Shown: positions 9,688 through 19,887, numbered from the stretch's first letter. The stretch: 64,000 nt of DNA from Paramylibacter kogurei (GCF_002742285.1 NZ_MDGM01000012.1:620001-684000), one strand, 5' to 3'. Numbers and translations: made by a program. The notes: generated from the letters alone by a model not told the origin.

Positions 9688-10269
9688 TTACCGCGCAAGC
9701 AATAACGCCGCCACGTCGCGCACCGCGCGGCGTGCATCAGCAGGGGCGAGCTGTTCGGCCTCTGTCTGTGCTGCTTCCAACCAAACCCCATCCATATAGG
9801 CTTGTAACGCACGACGCACCGTTTCGCGGGTTTCAGGGGGCAGCAATTGTTTCAACTCTGCGCGAAAATGCGAACGCACGCGTGATCGGTTAATACGATG
9901 CAACCGCGAAAGACTAGTAGAATAGGGCGCGTGCGACCAAAACTGAATCCACACGCTGGTTTGTTCCACGGTGAATAATGCGTCATCAAAATTGGCATCA
10001 CAAATCGCCATCAGCCGTTCATGGGCATTGCTGGTATTTTCAAATCGCAGCAATAACGCCTGTTTGAGGATATCCAACAAACGCCGCATGGTGGATTCCA
10101 TCAATTGTTCTTTGCTGCCAAAATAATAATTGATGCTTGCAGCGGACGTTCCCGCACGCGCCGCAATTTCCGACATGGTCACAACGCCATAACCACGTTC
10201 GTGCACCGCAAGAATCGCGGCATCTATCAATTCTTCGCTTCGAATATCGCGGATGGTTTTTCGTGTCAT
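9688..10269 (-). CDS. betI: TetR-family repressor of choline/betaine genes, BetI-like
   Basis: This 193-residue protein has an N-terminal TetR helix-turn-helix (about 10-55; MSEIAARAGTSAASINYYFGSKEQL) and an all-helical ligand-binding C-terminal domain that matches BetI in length and in the FDDALFTVEQTSVWIQFWSHA stretch. BetI represses choline uptake and oxidation genes and is released by choline. Its gene sits between betC, with which it is convergent and stop-to-stop, and the BCCT-betB-betA run, from which it diverges. The position fits control of both sides. A dyad in the 160-bp divergent gap could be its operator. Confidence 0.88.
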   Translation of the reverse strand: MTRKTIRDIRSEELIDAAILAVHERGYGVVTMSEIAARAGTSAASINYYFGSKEQLMESTMRRLLDILKQALLLRFENTSNAHERLMAICDANFDDALFTVEQTSVWIQFWSHAPYSTSLSRLHRINRSRVRSHFRAELKQLLPPETRETVRRALQAYMDGVWLEAAQTEAEQLAPADARRAVRDVAALLLAR

Positions 10270-10298
10270 GAGAATACAGTGCAGATTTTTTTCTGCTC

Positions 10299-10325
10299 TT
10301 TCAATAGTTTAATTAATTGTTGAAA
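10299..10325. promoter_or_regulatory. imperfect dyad in the betI / BCCT divergent gap (candidate BetI operator)
   Basis: TTTCAA at 10299-10304 and TTGAAA at 10320-10325 form the arms of an imperfect 27-bp dyad centred near 10312, in an AT-rich divergent promoter region. TetR-type repressors use such sites, and the E. coli BetI operator also contains TTGA/TCAA-type arms. No binding is shown; this is inference from position and symmetry. Confidence 0.4.
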
Positions 10326-10429
10326 AACTTAAATGGCTATTTAAATTTTTGTTTTGAAATATTAAATTTGCCGCGTATGCTCTGATCACCAAAAAAGGGC
10401 CAAAAAGGTCTGATAAAGGGAGGGTACCA

Positions 10430-11626
10430 ATGCAATTAATACTAACATTTGGCGTATTACTGGCGTTCGCGCTGGTGATTTTTTGCGTCATCAAATGGTG
10501 GAACGTGAAATGTATCGGGGTAACACCGGTGCCATTGTTCACATTCATCGCAATTTTGTTCACATCCGGATTGGATGTTGGGCTGATTATGTTTCCGTTG
10601 ACGGAATTTGGGGGATACGCGGAGGAGGCCGCATATTCATTCACAAATCCATTGGCAATTGAATTTGGATTTTGGGGGTTCCTGATCTGGGCCTTTTATT
10701 TCCTGACAGCGTTTTATTTCTGTGTCATCGAACCAAGGGTGAAATTTTTTGAAATTCCTGCCGTTCGGATCTTAAATAACATCGTGATTATTGGCACATG
10801 TGCGTTCACCGCCAGTTTGTTTTTGATCTATTTGCCTGGGTATATTCCCGAAATTGGCGATGGTGAATCGGTTGTCGCGACATTTTATGTGATCGTGTTT
10901 GCGGTGATTTTGGCCGCGGCATATTCCAGTACGGACATTAAATTTGTGCGTATCCTAAGTGTGGGATCAACATTTTTGTTCATGGCGCTGATTTTGGGCA
11001 TGTGGATATATGCAGGGATGAGCCTGTCTGAATTTGGTTCAACCATTGGCAATATCGGTGGTTATTTTGGCAATCTGCACAAATTCGTTTTGCCGCTAAC
11101 AGATTATCACGAATTCTATCTGTTCTGGTGGTTTGCATGGTCAATCATGATCGGGCAATTTACATCACGTTTTGTGGGTGGTTTGACAACATGGCAGGTT
11201 TTGCTCTCTTTGTTGATATTCCCATCCATTCCGTTGGCCGTTTGGTTTAGCGTTTTGTATTTCTATCATCTTAATGCCATCCCAACCGAAGGTGTTGTGA
11301 ATTTGGCCATGATCGTGGTGGGCATAACCTTTGTGATTAACTCACTGGACAGTTTGATCCGCCTTTACACAGATAACCTATCCCTCACAGCGGATCGTTT
11401 CGGGCGCCCGTTATATATAGCAGGGAACGTTGCGGTATTGTTCTTGCTCACCATTCTGTTCAAGAGCCAATGGTTGCAAATCCAATGGATTGGTGCTGTG
11501 GTTGTCGGAATTTACTTTGCATGTTTGTTGTTCATCTTGTTCACAAAACGCAGCGAAGTGATGGCCATCAATTCATCCCCAGAGGATCGCACGCTTGATT
11601 TTTCTAAAATCGAGAAAGCACATTAA
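10430..11626 (+). CDS. short, divergent BCCT-like transporter of the betaine cluster
   Basis: This 398-residue, very hydrophobic protein has about ten to twelve predicted helices. Weak BCCT landmarks are visible: TSGLDVGLIMFPLTEFGGY near 42-60 resembles the BCCT glycine stretch with its AEP-like end, and FYLFWWFAWSIMIGQFTSR near 238-256 followed by GGLT resembles the tryptophan-rich TM8 and its flanking arginine loop. Typical BCCT carriers have 500-700 residues, so this is a reduced form lacking long termini. Position before betB and betA argues for choline or betaine import. AGGGAGG precedes the ATG. It could instead be a separate family that keeps only the BCCT core. Confidence 0.65.
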   Translation: MQLILTFGVLLAFALVIFCVIKWWNVKCIGVTPVPLFTFIAILFTSGLDVGLIMFPLTEFGGYAEEAAYSFTNPLAIEFGFWGFLIWAFYFLTAFYFCVIEPRVKFFEIPAVRILNNIVIIGTCAFTASLFLIYLPGYIPEIGDGESVVATFYVIVFAVILAAAYSSTDIKFVRILSVGSTFLFMALILGMWIYAGMSLSEFGSTIGNIGGYFGNLHKFVLPLTDYHEFYLFWWFAWSIMIGQFTSRFVGGLTTWQVLLSLLIFPSIPLAVWFSVLYFYHLNAIPTEGVVNLAMIVVGITFVINSLDSLIRLYTDNLSLTADRFGRPLYIAGNVAVLFLLTILFKSQWLQIQWIGAVVVGIYFACLLFILFTKRSEVMAINSSPEDRTLDFSKIEKAH

Positions 11627-11639
11627 ATTATAAACAACT

Positions 11640-11666
11640 GCGGTTTTCGGCATTGTCGAAAACCGC
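11640..11666 (+). other. strong intercistronic stem-loop between the BCCT gene and betB
   Basis: GCGGTTTTCG and CGAAAACCGC form a perfect 10-bp stem around a 7-nt loop, 14 bp after the transporter stop and 24 bp before the betB start. There is no T-run after it. It could set the relative mRNA levels of transporter and enzymes by stabilising a processed 3' end. It is not a standard intrinsic terminator. Confidence 0.7.
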
Positions 11667-11689
11667 GCAAACCAAAGAAAGTATCGCAG

Positions 11690-13141
11690 ATGCGCGCACA
11701 ACCAAAAGCAAGCCATTTTATCAATGGCGAATATGTCGAAGACACCGCAGGCAAAGTGATTGAATGCGTCTACCCCGCCACAGGCGAGGTGATTGCAAAA
11801 CTTCATTCGGCGACACCTGCCATCATTGGACAGGCATTGAATGCCGCGCGCGATGCACAAAAAGCATGGGCAAAATTATCGGGCACCGAACGGGGCCGTG
11901 TTTTGCGACGTGCCGCTGATATTATTCGTGAACGCAATCGCGCATTATCCGAGCTGGAAACGCTGGATACAGGCAAACCGATGCAAGAAACGCTTTATGT
12001 GGATGCCACATCGGGTGCGGATGCGTTGGAATATTTTGGTGGTTTGGCTGGCAGTTTGACTGGCGAACATATCCAATTGGGCGATGATTGGGTCTATACC
12101 AAACGCATACCGTTGGGTGTCTGTGTCGGGATTGGTGCGTGGAATTATCCAACACAAATTGCATGCTGGAAAGGTGCACCAGCATTGGCATGTGGTAATG
12201 CGATGGTATTTAAACCATCTGAAACAACACCACTTTGCGCATTGAAAGTTGCAGAAATTTTGATCGAGGCGGGCGCACCCGCTGGTATTTACAATGTTGT
12301 CCAAGGATATGGTGATGTGGGTGCGGCACTGGTCACAGATCCACGCGTGGACAAAGTATCACTCACAGGTTCCGCCCCAACAGGGCGCAAGGTTTACGCC
12401 GCCGCCGCCGAGGGTATGAAACATGTCACCATGGAACTGGGCGGGAAATCCCCGCTGATCATTTTTGATGATGCGGATGTCGAAAACGCCGTGGGTGGTG
12501 CCATGCTTGGCAATATGTATTCCACGGGTCAGGTGTGTTCAAACGGAACACGTGTGTTTGTGCAAAAGGGGATTAAGGATAAATTCCTAAAACGCTTCGC
12601 TGAACGTGCCGAACAAATCAAACTGGGTGATCCATTGGATGAAGAAACCCAAATGGGCCCGATGGTTTCCAAAAACCAACGCGATATCGTTTTGGGTTTC
12701 ATCGAAAAAGGTAAATCAGAGGGCGCGACCCTGATTACAGGTGGCAACGCCGTTGATGGTGATGGTTACTACATTCAGCCTACCGCATTTTCCGATGTGA
12801 CCGATGATATGACCATCGCACGCGAAGAAATTTTTGGCCCTGTGATGTCTGTGTTGGAATTTGACACAGAAGAAGAGGTGATCAAACGCGCCAATGATAC
12901 CGATCTTGGGCTTGCTGCTGGTGTATTCACCAATGACATTACCCGCGCACATCGCGTGATTGATCAATTAGAAGCGGGCACATGTTACATCAACACCTAT
13001 AACGATGCACCTGTCGAGGCACCGTTTGGTGGTGTGAAAATGTCCGGTGTTGGGCGCGAAAATTCCAAAGAAGCGATCAACCATTACAGCCAAATGAAAA
13101 CCGTCTATGTGAAAATGGGCCCTGTGGATTCACCTTACTGA
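11690..13141 (+). CDS. betB: betaine aldehyde dehydrogenase
   Basis: This 483-residue NAD(P)+-dependent aldehyde dehydrogenase converts betaine aldehyde to glycine betaine. It has the family general base Glu249 in MELGGKSPL, the nucleophilic Cys283 in [11 protein letters not shown], the cofactor region near [18 protein letters not shown], and the C-terminal [15 protein letters not shown] signature. Length matches BetB (about 485-490 aa). The ribosome-binding site before the ATG is weak. betA follows after one base, so translation is probably coupled. The product is an osmolyte, and in marine Roseobacters also a carbon and nitrogen source. Confidence 0.94.
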   Translation: MRAQPKASHFINGEYVEDTAGKVIECVYPATGEVIAKLHSATPAIIGQALNAARDAQKAWAKLSGTERGRVLRRAADIIRERNRALSELETLDTGKPMQETLYVDATSGADALEYFGGLAGSLTGEHIQLGDDWVYTKRIPLGVCVGIGAWNYPTQIACWKGAPALACGNAMVFKPSETTPLCALKVAEILIEAGAPAGIYNVVQGYGDVGAALVTDPRVDKVSLTGSAPTGRKVYAAAAEGMKHVTMELGGKSPLIIFDDADVENAVGGAMLGNMYSTGQVCSNGTRVFVQKGIKDKFLKRFAERAEQIKLGDPLDEETQMGPMVSKNQRDIVLGFIEKGKSEGATLITGGNAVDGDGYYIQPTAFSDVTDDMTIAREEIFGPVMSVLEFDTEEEVIKRANDTDLGLAAGVFTNDITRAHRVIDQLEAGTCYINTYNDAPVEAPFGGVKMSGVGRENSKEAINHYSQMKTVYVKMGPVDSPY

Positions 13142-13142
13142 T

Positions 13143-14798
13143 ATGACTATGACTGCTGATTATGTAATTGTTGGTGCTGGCTCTGCTGGTTGTGCCATGG
13201 CCTATCGCCTGTCTGAGGATGGTAAAAATTCTGTGCTGGTGATCGAACATGGTGGCACCGATATGGGGCCGTTTATTCAAATGCCTGCGGCACTGTCATA
13301 TCCAATGAATATGTCGATGTATGATTGGGGATATGAAAGCGAACCCGAACCTCATCTGGGCGGGCGCAAATTGGCCGCCCCGCGGGGCAAGGTGATTGGT
13401 GGATCATCTTCCATTAATGGTATGGTATTTGTGCGCGGTCATGCGCGTGATTTTGATCATTGGGATGAAAGCGGCGCGTCTGGCTGGAGCTATGCCGACG
13501 TGTTGCCCTATTTCAAACGTATGGAAACTTGGCATGGTGGTGCATCTGAATTTCGCGGCACTGACGGCCCATTGCATGTCACTCGCGGCCCGCGCAAAAA
13601 TCCGTTGTTTCATGCTTTTGTAAAGGCGGGTGAACAGGCAGGTTACGAAGTTAGCGACGACTATAACGGGGAAAAGCAAGAAGGCTTTGGCCCGATGGAG
13701 CAAACCGTTTACAAGGGGCGGCGCTGGTCGGCGGCAAATGCATATTTGCGCCCTGCGTTGAAACGTGAAAATTGTAATATTGTGAATGGTTTGGCGCAAA
13801 AAGTTATTGTTGAAAATGGCCGTGCTGTTGGCGTGGAAATCGAACGCAATGGCCGCAGTGAAATCATTCATGCGAATAACGAAGTTATCCTTGCAGCGTC
13901 TTCATTCAATACGCCAAAATTATTGATGTTGTCGGGCATTGGTCCTGCGGCACATTTGCGCGAACATGGCATTGATGTTGTTGCCGATCGTGCAGGTGTT
14001 GGGCAAAATCTGCAAGACCATTTGGAACTGTATATGCAGGTGGCAAGCCTGCAACCCATCACGCTTTACAAACATTGGAATATATTCAGCAAGGCCATGA
14101 TTGGTGCACAGTGGTTGTTCACCAAAACGGGGTTGGGGGCATCAAATCAATTTGAATCGGCTGCGTTCATCCGATCAGATAAGGGTGTTGATTATCCAGA
14201 TATTCAATATCATTTCTTACCCATTGCTGTGCGATACGATGGTAAGGCCGCCGCAGAGGGGCACGGTTTTCAGGCACATACGGGGCCAATGCGTTCCGCT
14301 TCGCGCGGATCAGTGACGCTAAAATCATCGGATCCTAAGGATGCGCCAAAAATCCTGTTTAACTACATGTCCACCGAACAAGATTGGGCCGATTTTCGCA
14401 ATTGCATCCGCTTAACGCGTGAAATTTTTGCCCAAGATGCGTTTAAACCATATGCAGGCAAAGAAATTCAACCAGGTGCAGCCATGCAAACGGATGAAGA
14501 GCTGAATGAATTTATCAGCGAACATGTCGAAAGCGCCTATCACCCCTGTGGCACATGTAAAATGGGTGCGATTGATGATCCAATGGCCGTGGTTGATCCA
14601 GAATGCCGCGTGATCGGTGTTGATGGGCTGCGCGTTGCGGACAGCTCAATTTTCCCACGGGTCACAAATGGTAATTTAAATGGCCCATCGATTATGGTTG
14701 GGGAAAAAGCAGCGGATCACATTTTGGGCAAGAAGATGTTGCCAAAATCGAATTTGCAACCTTGGCTTCACCCTGATTTTGAAAACACGCAGCGTTGA
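13143..14798 (+). CDS. betA: choline dehydrogenase (GMC family)
   Basis: This 551-residue FAD flavoprotein oxidises choline to betaine aldehyde at the membrane. The N-terminal FAD-binding motif reads [16 protein letters not shown]; the GMC signature includes [18 protein letters not shown] near 80-98 and a second one, [18 protein letters not shown]. The catalytic histidine lies in [13 protein letters not shown] near 462, and [17 protein letters not shown] closes the domain. Length equals that of E. coli BetA (556). Start is ATG at 13143 or the in-frame ATG six bases later. The end lies 3 bp from the stop of the convergent MFS gene, with no terminator in between. Confidence 0.94.
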   Translation: MTMTADYVIVGAGSAGCAMAYRLSEDGKNSVLVIEHGGTDMGPFIQMPAALSYPMNMSMYDWGYESEPEPHLGGRKLAAPRGKVIGGSSSINGMVFVRGHARDFDHWDESGASGWSYADVLPYFKRMETWHGGASEFRGTDGPLHVTRGPRKNPLFHAFVKAGEQAGYEVSDDYNGEKQEGFGPMEQTVYKGRRWSAANAYLRPALKRENCNIVNGLAQKVIVENGRAVGVEIERNGRSEIIHANNEVILAASSFNTPKLLMLSGIGPAAHLREHGIDVVADRAGVGQNLQDHLELYMQVASLQPITLYKHWNIFSKAMIGAQWLFTKTGLGASNQFESAAFIRSDKGVDYPDIQYHFLPIAVRYDGKAAAEGHGFQAHTGPMRSASRGSVTLKSSDPKDAPKILFNYMSTEQDWADFRNCIRLTREIFAQDAFKPYAGKEIQPGAAMQTDEELNEFISEHVESAYHPCGTCKMGAIDDPMAVVDPECRVIGVDGLRVADSSIFPRVTNGNLNGPSIMVGEKAADHILGKKMLPKSNLQPWLHPDFENTQR

Positions 14799-14801
14799 TA
14801 T

Positions 14802-16022
14802 TTAAGTGGCGATCCGCACGGCGCGTTCGATGCGGATCGTTACAATCGAAGTGATGAGTGCAATAAACGAACTTGCGAAAATACAGGCAACCAGTGGAAT
14901 GGCCGTGGTGCTATCCACCATCAAGTAACCCGTAAACCCAGCCAATATGGCCCCACCAAAGGTTAAAACTGCACCACCTAAACCGGATGCGGATCCTGCA
15001 AGATGCGGATTTACATCCAATAAACCTGCATTCGCACTGGGCAATACCATCCCGTTGCCAAACCCAATGAAAAATGTAAATGCAAACAGGCCAAGGGGAT
15101 GCGTGACACCCGCCGCAATCACGGCCATTGAAATCAGCATCGGCAAAACGGTTGTAATACCACCCAGCATTAACATGCGTTCAATACCCATTGTTGTTGC
15201 AAAACGCCCGCTGATCCCATTGCCGAGCATGTAACCAATTGGGGTAATCATCAGGTAAATACCAATTGTGCTGGGCCCCAGACCATACACTTCTTTTGCG
15301 ATAAACGGTGCACCGCCAAGATAAGCAAAAAAGGTACCCGCCGCGAACGCATTGGTTGCCGCATATCCCCAAAATCGCCGCGATGACAACAATTCGGGAT
15401 ATGCGCGAAACTGTGCACCGATACTGGTGGATTTATTGATATTTGTTTCGCCTTGGTCAAAATAAGCCAGTGCAAACACCAAAATTCCCGCTGCGGTAAG
15501 CACATAAAAATTTGCCTGCCAGCCAAATGCAGCGCCCAAGAACCCACCGATTGGTGGGGCGACCATTGGCGCCAGCGACATGCCCATTGTGACATATCCA
15601 ATCAGGCTTGCCGCTTTGTCACGCGCCACCATATCGCGCACGGTGGCACGCGAAATCGCCATGCCCGTGCTCGCCGCGGTTTGAAAAGCGCGAAAGATCA
15701 TAAACATAACAAAGCTTTGCGATAACGCGGCCCCCACGGATGCGAGCGAAAATATCGCGAGCGCACCCAGCATGACAGGGCGGCGCCCGTACCGATCAGA
15801 CAATGGTCCAATAATCAATTGGATCACCGCCGTTAGTGCCAAATACCCAGATACGGCCAATTGCATCATTGAATTGGGCGTATCAAAATATTCGGCCATC
15901 GCGGGCAGCGTGGCCAAGAAAATATTGAGCGGGATCGCAGTAACACCAGCAATTGCAACAAGCGTGAAGATATGCGGCGGGGTCTCTTTATTTAGAAACG
16001 TAGGGGGTGGAAGATGTTTCAT
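14802..16022 (-). CDS. MFS drug-resistance transporter, Bcr/CflA (DHA1) type
   Basis: This 406-residue protein has twelve hydrophobic segments. It carries the MFS motif A variant GPLSDRYGRRPVMLG after TM2 and the DHA1 motif near RAFQTAASTGMAISRATVRD, both typical of the Bcr/CflA group, which exports drugs or metabolites by proton antiport. The frame stays open back to 16073, but the upstream codon there is TTG and the ATG at 16022 fits the family's start better. It lies just downstream of pccR on the same strand and could be co-transcribed with it. The substrate is unknown; a link with short-chain acids is only suggested by position. Confidence 0.85.
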   Translation of the reverse strand: MKHLPPPTFLNKETPPHIFTLVAIAGVTAIPLNIFLATLPAMAEYFDTPNSMMQLAVSGYLALTAVIQLIIGPLSDRYGRRPVMLGALAIFSLASVGAALSQSFVMFMIFRAFQTAASTGMAISRATVRDMVARDKAASLIGYVTMGMSLAPMVAPPIGGFLGAAFGWQANFYVLTAAGILVFALAYFDQGETNINKSTSIGAQFRAYPELLSSRRFWGYAATNAFAAGTFFAYLGGAPFIAKEVYGLGPSTIGIYLMITPIGYMLGNGISGRFATTMGIERMLMLGGITTVLPMLISMAVIAAGVTHPLGLFAFTFFIGFGNGMVLPSANAGLLDVNPHLAGSASGLGGAVLTFGGAILAGFTGYLMVDSTTAIPLVACIFASSFIALITSIVTIRIERAVRIAT

Positions 16023-16081
16023 ATGGGAATTGCTATGCCCATGCCCAAGCCTTGTCCAGAATAAAGTTAACAATGTTATCT

Positions 16082-17485
16082 TTATCCAAGACGATAAGGA
16101 ACAACACCGCGCGTTTGCATATCAATGTCGAGTTTACGTTCCAATGGCGGAACAGAACGCTGGTGGCAATTTTCCCGCTCGCAAATGCGGCACGAAATAC
16201 CGATGGGTTCAAATGCGCTGTCTTTGCGCGGCGCAAGATCATCGGCGTAAACCAAGGACGCTGCATGTTTTACCTCGCATCCCAGCCCAATTGCATAACG
16301 CCGTGTGGGGGCGTGAAACGATCCACCCGGTTTGCTGACCTCGCGTGCCAAACACAGGTATCGCACGCCATCGGGTGTTTCCGCCAATTGGCGCAAAAAT
16401 TGACCCGGTGTTTCAAATGCACGGTGCACATTCCACAATGGACACGCGCCGCCAAATCGGGCAAATTGCATCCGTGTGGATGAATGGCGTTTGGTAATCG
16501 TACCCGCCTGATCCACACGAACAAAGAAAAACGGTATTCCCTTTAATCCTGGGCGCTGCAATGTGGACAGGCGATGTGCAACCTGTTCGACGGATGCGTT
16601 AAACAGATGTCCCAAATGTTCCAAATCATGGCGGTGTTCCTGTGCCGCCTGTAAAAAACGCGCATAGGGCATGACGGCAGCCCCCGCAAAATAATTCGCC
16701 AGCCCGATTTTGCAAATCGCGCGCGCTGCATCGGATTGAAACCGCGCGGTATCCAACGTCATTTCCAGCAAATCATCATGTTCGATCAGCGCGGTTTGAT
16801 GGATGATCTGAAACAATTGCGTTTCGGCGCCCACATGTTGGTTTAAAAATAGGATGTTTTGATCGGGATCAAATCGGCGCAACTGTGTGTCGTGATCATA
16901 TTTCACATCCACACCGTGGCGCGCCATCAACCAATCCGCGGCGGCCTTGCGCCCATCGCCATCCAAAATATCCGCCTTGGCGGCATAGCTTTCTGCGGCC
17001 TTGTCCACCGCATCAATGTAATTGTCGCAATAATGGAAAAAATCGCGCACTTCTTCCCATGGGGATTGCACGATACCGGTTTCTTGACGGCCCAATGCCT
17101 CGTCCAAAGAGGCAAGGCGTTCTTGGGTTTGTTTGTAATTGCGATGCAATTCTAAAAAAGCACGGGTTAGGGTGGGCGCGTTGGTGGCCATCAATTGCAA
17201 ATCGGCCATGGGTGGGGATAGTTCTGCAAACACAGGATCGGCCAATGCCTCTTTCATATCCGCAAGAGACCGTTCTGCGCCCCCTTGGCGAAGTTGTGTC
17301 ACATCAAACCCAAAGTTTTGCGCAAGGGCGAGTATCACCGAGCTGGCAATCGGGCGATGGTTGTTTTCCATCTGGTTGAGATAGGGCAGGGACACGCCCA
17401 AGCGTTGCGCAAAATCTTTCTGCGTGAGATCAAATTTTTGACGGGTTTCACGCAAGGCAACGCCAGCGTAGAGTTTGTTGGACAT
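16082..17485 (-). CDS. pccR: short-chain acyl-CoA regulator, PccR/ScfR family (XRE HTH plus IrrE-like and C-terminal domains)
   Basis: This 467-residue regulator has an N-terminal XRE helix-turn-helix (about 8-65; [25 protein letters not shown]), a central IrrE/ImmA-like region in which no intact HExxH is visible, and a C-terminal domain ending with the conserved cysteine cluster [12 protein letters not shown]. This is the ScfR family: PccR of Rhodobacter sphaeroides activates pccB during growth on propionate or acetate, and RamB is a corynebacterial relative. It is divergent from pccB, exactly as in Rhodobacter. TTTGCAAA repeats, the known PccR motif, begin 10 bp upstream of its ATG, which also suggests autoregulation. 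Confidence 0.92.
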   Translation of the reverse strand: MSNKLYAGVALRETRQKFDLTQKDFAQRLGVSLPYLNQMENNHRPIASSVILALAQNFGFDVTQLRQGGAERSLADMKEALADPVFAELSPPMADLQLMATNAPTLTRAFLELHRNYKQTQERLASLDEALGRQETGIVQSPWEEVRDFFHYCDNYIDAVDKAAESYAAKADILDGDGRKAAADWLMARHGVDVKYDHDTQLRRFDPDQNILFLNQHVGAETQLFQIIHQTALIEHDDLLEMTLDTARFQSDAARAICKIGLANYFAGAAVMPYARFLQAAQEHRHDLEHLGHLFNASVEQVAHRLSTLQRPGLKGIPFFFVRVDQAGTITKRHSSTRMQFARFGGACPLWNVHRAFETPGQFLRQLAETPDGVRYLCLAREVSKPGGSFHAPTRRYAIGLGCEVKHAASLVYADDLAPRKDSAFEPIGISCRICERENCHQRSVPPLERKLDIDMQTRGVVPYRLG

Positions 17486-17495
17486 TTGTATAAAC

Positions 17496-17543
17496 TTTGC
17501 AAATTTGCAGTTTGCAATACATCATTTGTCAAATATTTGCAAC
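17496..17543. promoter_or_regulatory. PccR operator region between pccR and pccB
   Basis: A cluster of TTTGCAA-type boxes occupies the divergent gap: TTTGCAAA at 17496-17503, TTTGCA at 17504-17509, TTTGCAAT at 17511-17518, and TTTGCAAC at 17536-17543. The published operator in Rhodobacter sphaeroides is TTTGCAAA-X4-TTTGCAAA. The spacing here is looser, but sequence and location agree. Boxes lie close to the pccR start and about 70-115 bp from the pccB start. Confidence 0.8.
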
Positions 17544-17611
17544 TATGCCATGTAATCCTTTATTGCTGGCTTAAATTTGCTAAAACAAAGAAACACTTAA
17601 GGGAGGATACC

Positions 17612-19144
17612 GTGCAAGATATTATTCAAGCGCTGGAAGAGCGACGCGACCAAGCGCGCCAAGGCGGCGGGGCAAAACGTGTTGCCGCACAACATGGCAA
17701 AGGTAAATTAACCGCACGTGAACGTATCGAAGTCTTGCTCGATCTGGATTCCTTTGAGGAATACGACATGTTCGTGGCACACCGCTGTACCGATTTTGGC
17801 ATGGCGGATAACAAGGTTCCCGGTGATGGTGTAATCACGGGGTGGGGCACGATTAATGGGCGTATGGTTTATGTCTATTCCCAAGATTTCACCGTTTTGG
17901 GTGGGTCATTGTCCGAAACACACGCCAAAAAGATCTGTAAAATTCAAGAAATGGCGATGCGAAATGGCGCACCGATCATTGGCCTGAACGATTCAGGTGG
18001 TGCACGTATCCAAGAGGGCGTGTCATCCCTTGCGGGTTATACGGATGTGTTTCAAAACAACATCCTTGCATCTGGCGTGGTGCCACAGATCAGCGTGATC
18101 ATGGGGCCATGTGCGGGTGGTGCGGTGTATTCGCCCGCGATGACTGACTTTATCTTTATGGTCAAAGGCAGCTCTTATATGTTTGTGACAGGCCCTGATG
18201 TGGTGAAAACCGTCACGAACGAAGTTGTCACCGCAGAGGAATTGGGGGGTGCCAAAACCCACACAACCAAATCATCTGTTGCCGATGGTGCATTTGAAAA
18301 CGACATGGATGCATTGATGGAAGTGCGCCGCTTGGTTGATTTTCTGCCGTTGAATAACCGCGAAAAACCACCCGTGCGCCCATTTTTTGACGATCCAACG
18401 CGCCGCGAAAAATCGTTGGATACGTTGATCCCAGAAAACCCCAATACGCCTTATGATATGCACGAGCTGATTGAAAAAATCGGCGATGAGGGGGATTTTT
18501 ACGAAATCCAACGGGATTTTGCGAAGAATATCATAACCGGCTTCATGCGACTTGAAGGCAGCACCGTTGGCGTCGTTGCCAATCAGCCGATGGTGATGGC
18601 AGGTGTTTTGGATATCGACAGTGCGCGAAAGGCTGCGCGATTTGTACGGTTCTGTGATGCGTTTGATATTCCGATCCTAACCTTGGTCGATGTGCCAGGG
18701 TTTATGCCCGGCACATCACAAGAATATGGTGGCGTGATTAAACATGGTGCGAAACTTCTCTATGCTTATGGCGAGGCGACGGTACCAAAGGTTACGGTGA
18801 TCACACGCAAGGCATATGGTGGCGCGTATTGTGTGATGGCACCAAAACATCTGCGTGGTGATGTGAATTACTGTTGGCCAACAGCGGAAATCGCGGTGAT
18901 GGGGGCCAAGGGTGCAGTTGAAATTTTGTATCGTTCCGATTTGGGTGATCAGGAAAAAATCGACGCTCATGTTGCCGATTACGAAGACCGCTTTGCCAAT
19001 CCATTTGTCGCTGCCGAACGTGGTTTCGTGGACGAAGTCATCTTGCCCCGCAACACCCGAAGCCGCATTTGCCGTGCATTCGCAGGGTTAAAAACCAAGA
19101 AGTTGGATAACCCGTGGAAAAAGCACGACAACCTGCCGCTATGA
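17612..19144 (+). CDS. pccB: propionyl-CoA carboxylase, beta (carboxyltransferase) subunit
   Basis: This 510-residue biotin-dependent carboxyltransferase moves CO2 from carboxybiotin on PccA to propionyl-CoA, giving (2S)-methylmalonyl-CoA. The family blocks are clear: [15 protein letters not shown] at the start, [34 protein letters not shown] for the acyl-CoA site, [12 protein letters not shown], and the biotin-side [16 protein letters not shown] with [11 protein letters not shown]. The frame is open much further upstream, but a GTG at 17612 preceded by GGGAGG gives the family length and start. It is divergent from pccR and overlaps the next gene by ATGA. Confidence 0.96.
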   Translation: MQDIIQALEERRDQARQGGGAKRVAAQHGKGKLTARERIEVLLDLDSFEEYDMFVAHRCTDFGMADNKVPGDGVITGWGTINGRMVYVYSQDFTVLGGSLSETHAKKICKIQEMAMRNGAPIIGLNDSGGARIQEGVSSLAGYTDVFQNNILASGVVPQISVIMGPCAGGAVYSPAMTDFIFMVKGSSYMFVTGPDVVKTVTNEVVTAEELGGAKTHTTKSSVADGAFENDMDALMEVRRLVDFLPLNNREKPPVRPFFDDPTRREKSLDTLIPENPNTPYDMHELIEKIGDEGDFYEIQRDFAKNIITGFMRLEGSTVGVVANQPMVMAGVLDIDSARKAARFVRFCDAFDIPILTLVDVPGFMPGTSQEYGGVIKHGAKLLYAYGEATVPKVTVITRKAYGGAYCVMAPKHLRGDVNYCWPTAEIAVMGAKGAVEILYRSDLGDQEKIDAHVADYEDRFANPFVAAERGFVDEVILPRNTRSRICRAFAGLKTKKLDNPWKKHDNLPL

Positions 19145-19518
19145 TCAAATATGGCGCGATAGGATTGCTGGCATTTGCTGGTGGGGCAATGGCACAACCT
19201 GTGCCTGATTTGCCGTCTGGCTTGGTGGTACAGCTGTATGATCTACGCCAAATTGTCGAGGATGGTGAACCATCGCTCTTATATCTTGGGTTTCTTGCCG
19301 ATGATCTTTCGTCTGTTGAATATGAAACGGCATCGGTTGATCTGGATTATCTTTGCGAAAATTTCGCACTGGCAGAAGTTGCGCAAAGCGGACAAGAAAC
19401 GGACGAAGTTTCGATACGCATTATGGATCAGCCAATCGCATATGGCGATGCCGATCCAGACGTAAAACAATTCATGTCATTTTATGACATCACCACGGGC
19501 CAATGCACGTGGCACTAA
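19141..19518 (+). CDS. small secreted protein in the pcc operon (probably DUF6497)
   Basis: This 125-residue protein begins with a clear Sec signal peptide (about 1-18; [12 protein letters not shown], cleavage before QPVPD). The mature part is acidic, has two cysteines (near residues 74 and 122) that could form a disulfide, and ends CTWH. Its ATG overlaps the pccB stop (ATGA), so translation is coupled. A short secreted protein at this place recurs, as far as I recall, in Rhodobacterales and is listed as DUF6497, sometimes mislabelled acetolactate synthase; that label is from memory and not certain. No function is known. Confidence 0.75.
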   Translation: MIKYGAIGLLAFAGGAMAQPVPDLPSGLVVQLYDLRQIVEDGEPSLLYLGFLADDLSSVEYETASVDLDYLCENFALAEVAQSGQETDEVSIRIMDQPIAYGDADPDVKQFMSFYDITTGQCTWH

Positions 19519-19537
19519 CAATAAAGGCTGAAATCAA

Positions 19538-19885
19538 ATGATCAAACATCGTGGGTTTCCATCACGTCTGCCAAGTTCAGACTTTCAATTCACTATCCGC
19601 CGTCCCAACAAGGCGGGTGCAACACCGCTTAAGGCGCGCGAACGTTATGCGGATCGCCGTCATGCCGATCGGCTCGCCGATCAGGCGTTTCTAGAAGCAT
19701 TGATAGAACATTTTGGCGAAGAACCGTTTGAACGTGGCAATTTGGATGCAGGTCGGTTGAGTTGGCTTTTGGGGCGCGAAGTCATGCCCGTTGGTGACTT
19801 TGATCCAGCAGATTACGAAGCCTTATTACAGGTGAATATGGCCAAAGCGATGGTGAATTTTCCACAGATATTTGAGGAAGACTAA
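19538..19885 (+). CDS. conserved-looking hypothetical protein in the pcc operon
   Basis: This 115-residue soluble protein is rich in Arg, Asp and Ala, with a basic N-terminal third (FTIRRPNKAGATPLKARERYADRRHADR is spread over about 17-44) and an acidic C-terminus ending FEED. AAAGG lies about ten bases upstream of the ATG. It is 19 bp after the secreted protein and 2 bp before the next frame, so it belongs to the pccB-pccA transcription unit. I do not recognise a fold. There is no signal peptide or membrane segment. Its placement among propionyl-CoA carboxylase genes suggests a link to the pathway, but this is position only. Confidence 0.7.
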   Translation: MIKHRGFPSRLPSSDFQFTIRRPNKAGATPLKARERYADRRHADRLADQAFLEALIEHFGEEPFERGNLDAGRLSWLLGREVMPVGDFDPADYEALLQVNMAKAMVNFPQIFEED

Positions 19886-19887
19886 GC

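Noticed and set aside
15772..16338. 188-codon plus-strand frame across MFS and pccR
   Set aside because: Shadow of two minus-strand genes, without an RBS or domain.
17285..17611. Long upstream extension of the pccB frame
   Set aside because: It covers the PccR operator and the divergent pccR start; the GTG at 17612 with GGGAGG gives the known PccB length.
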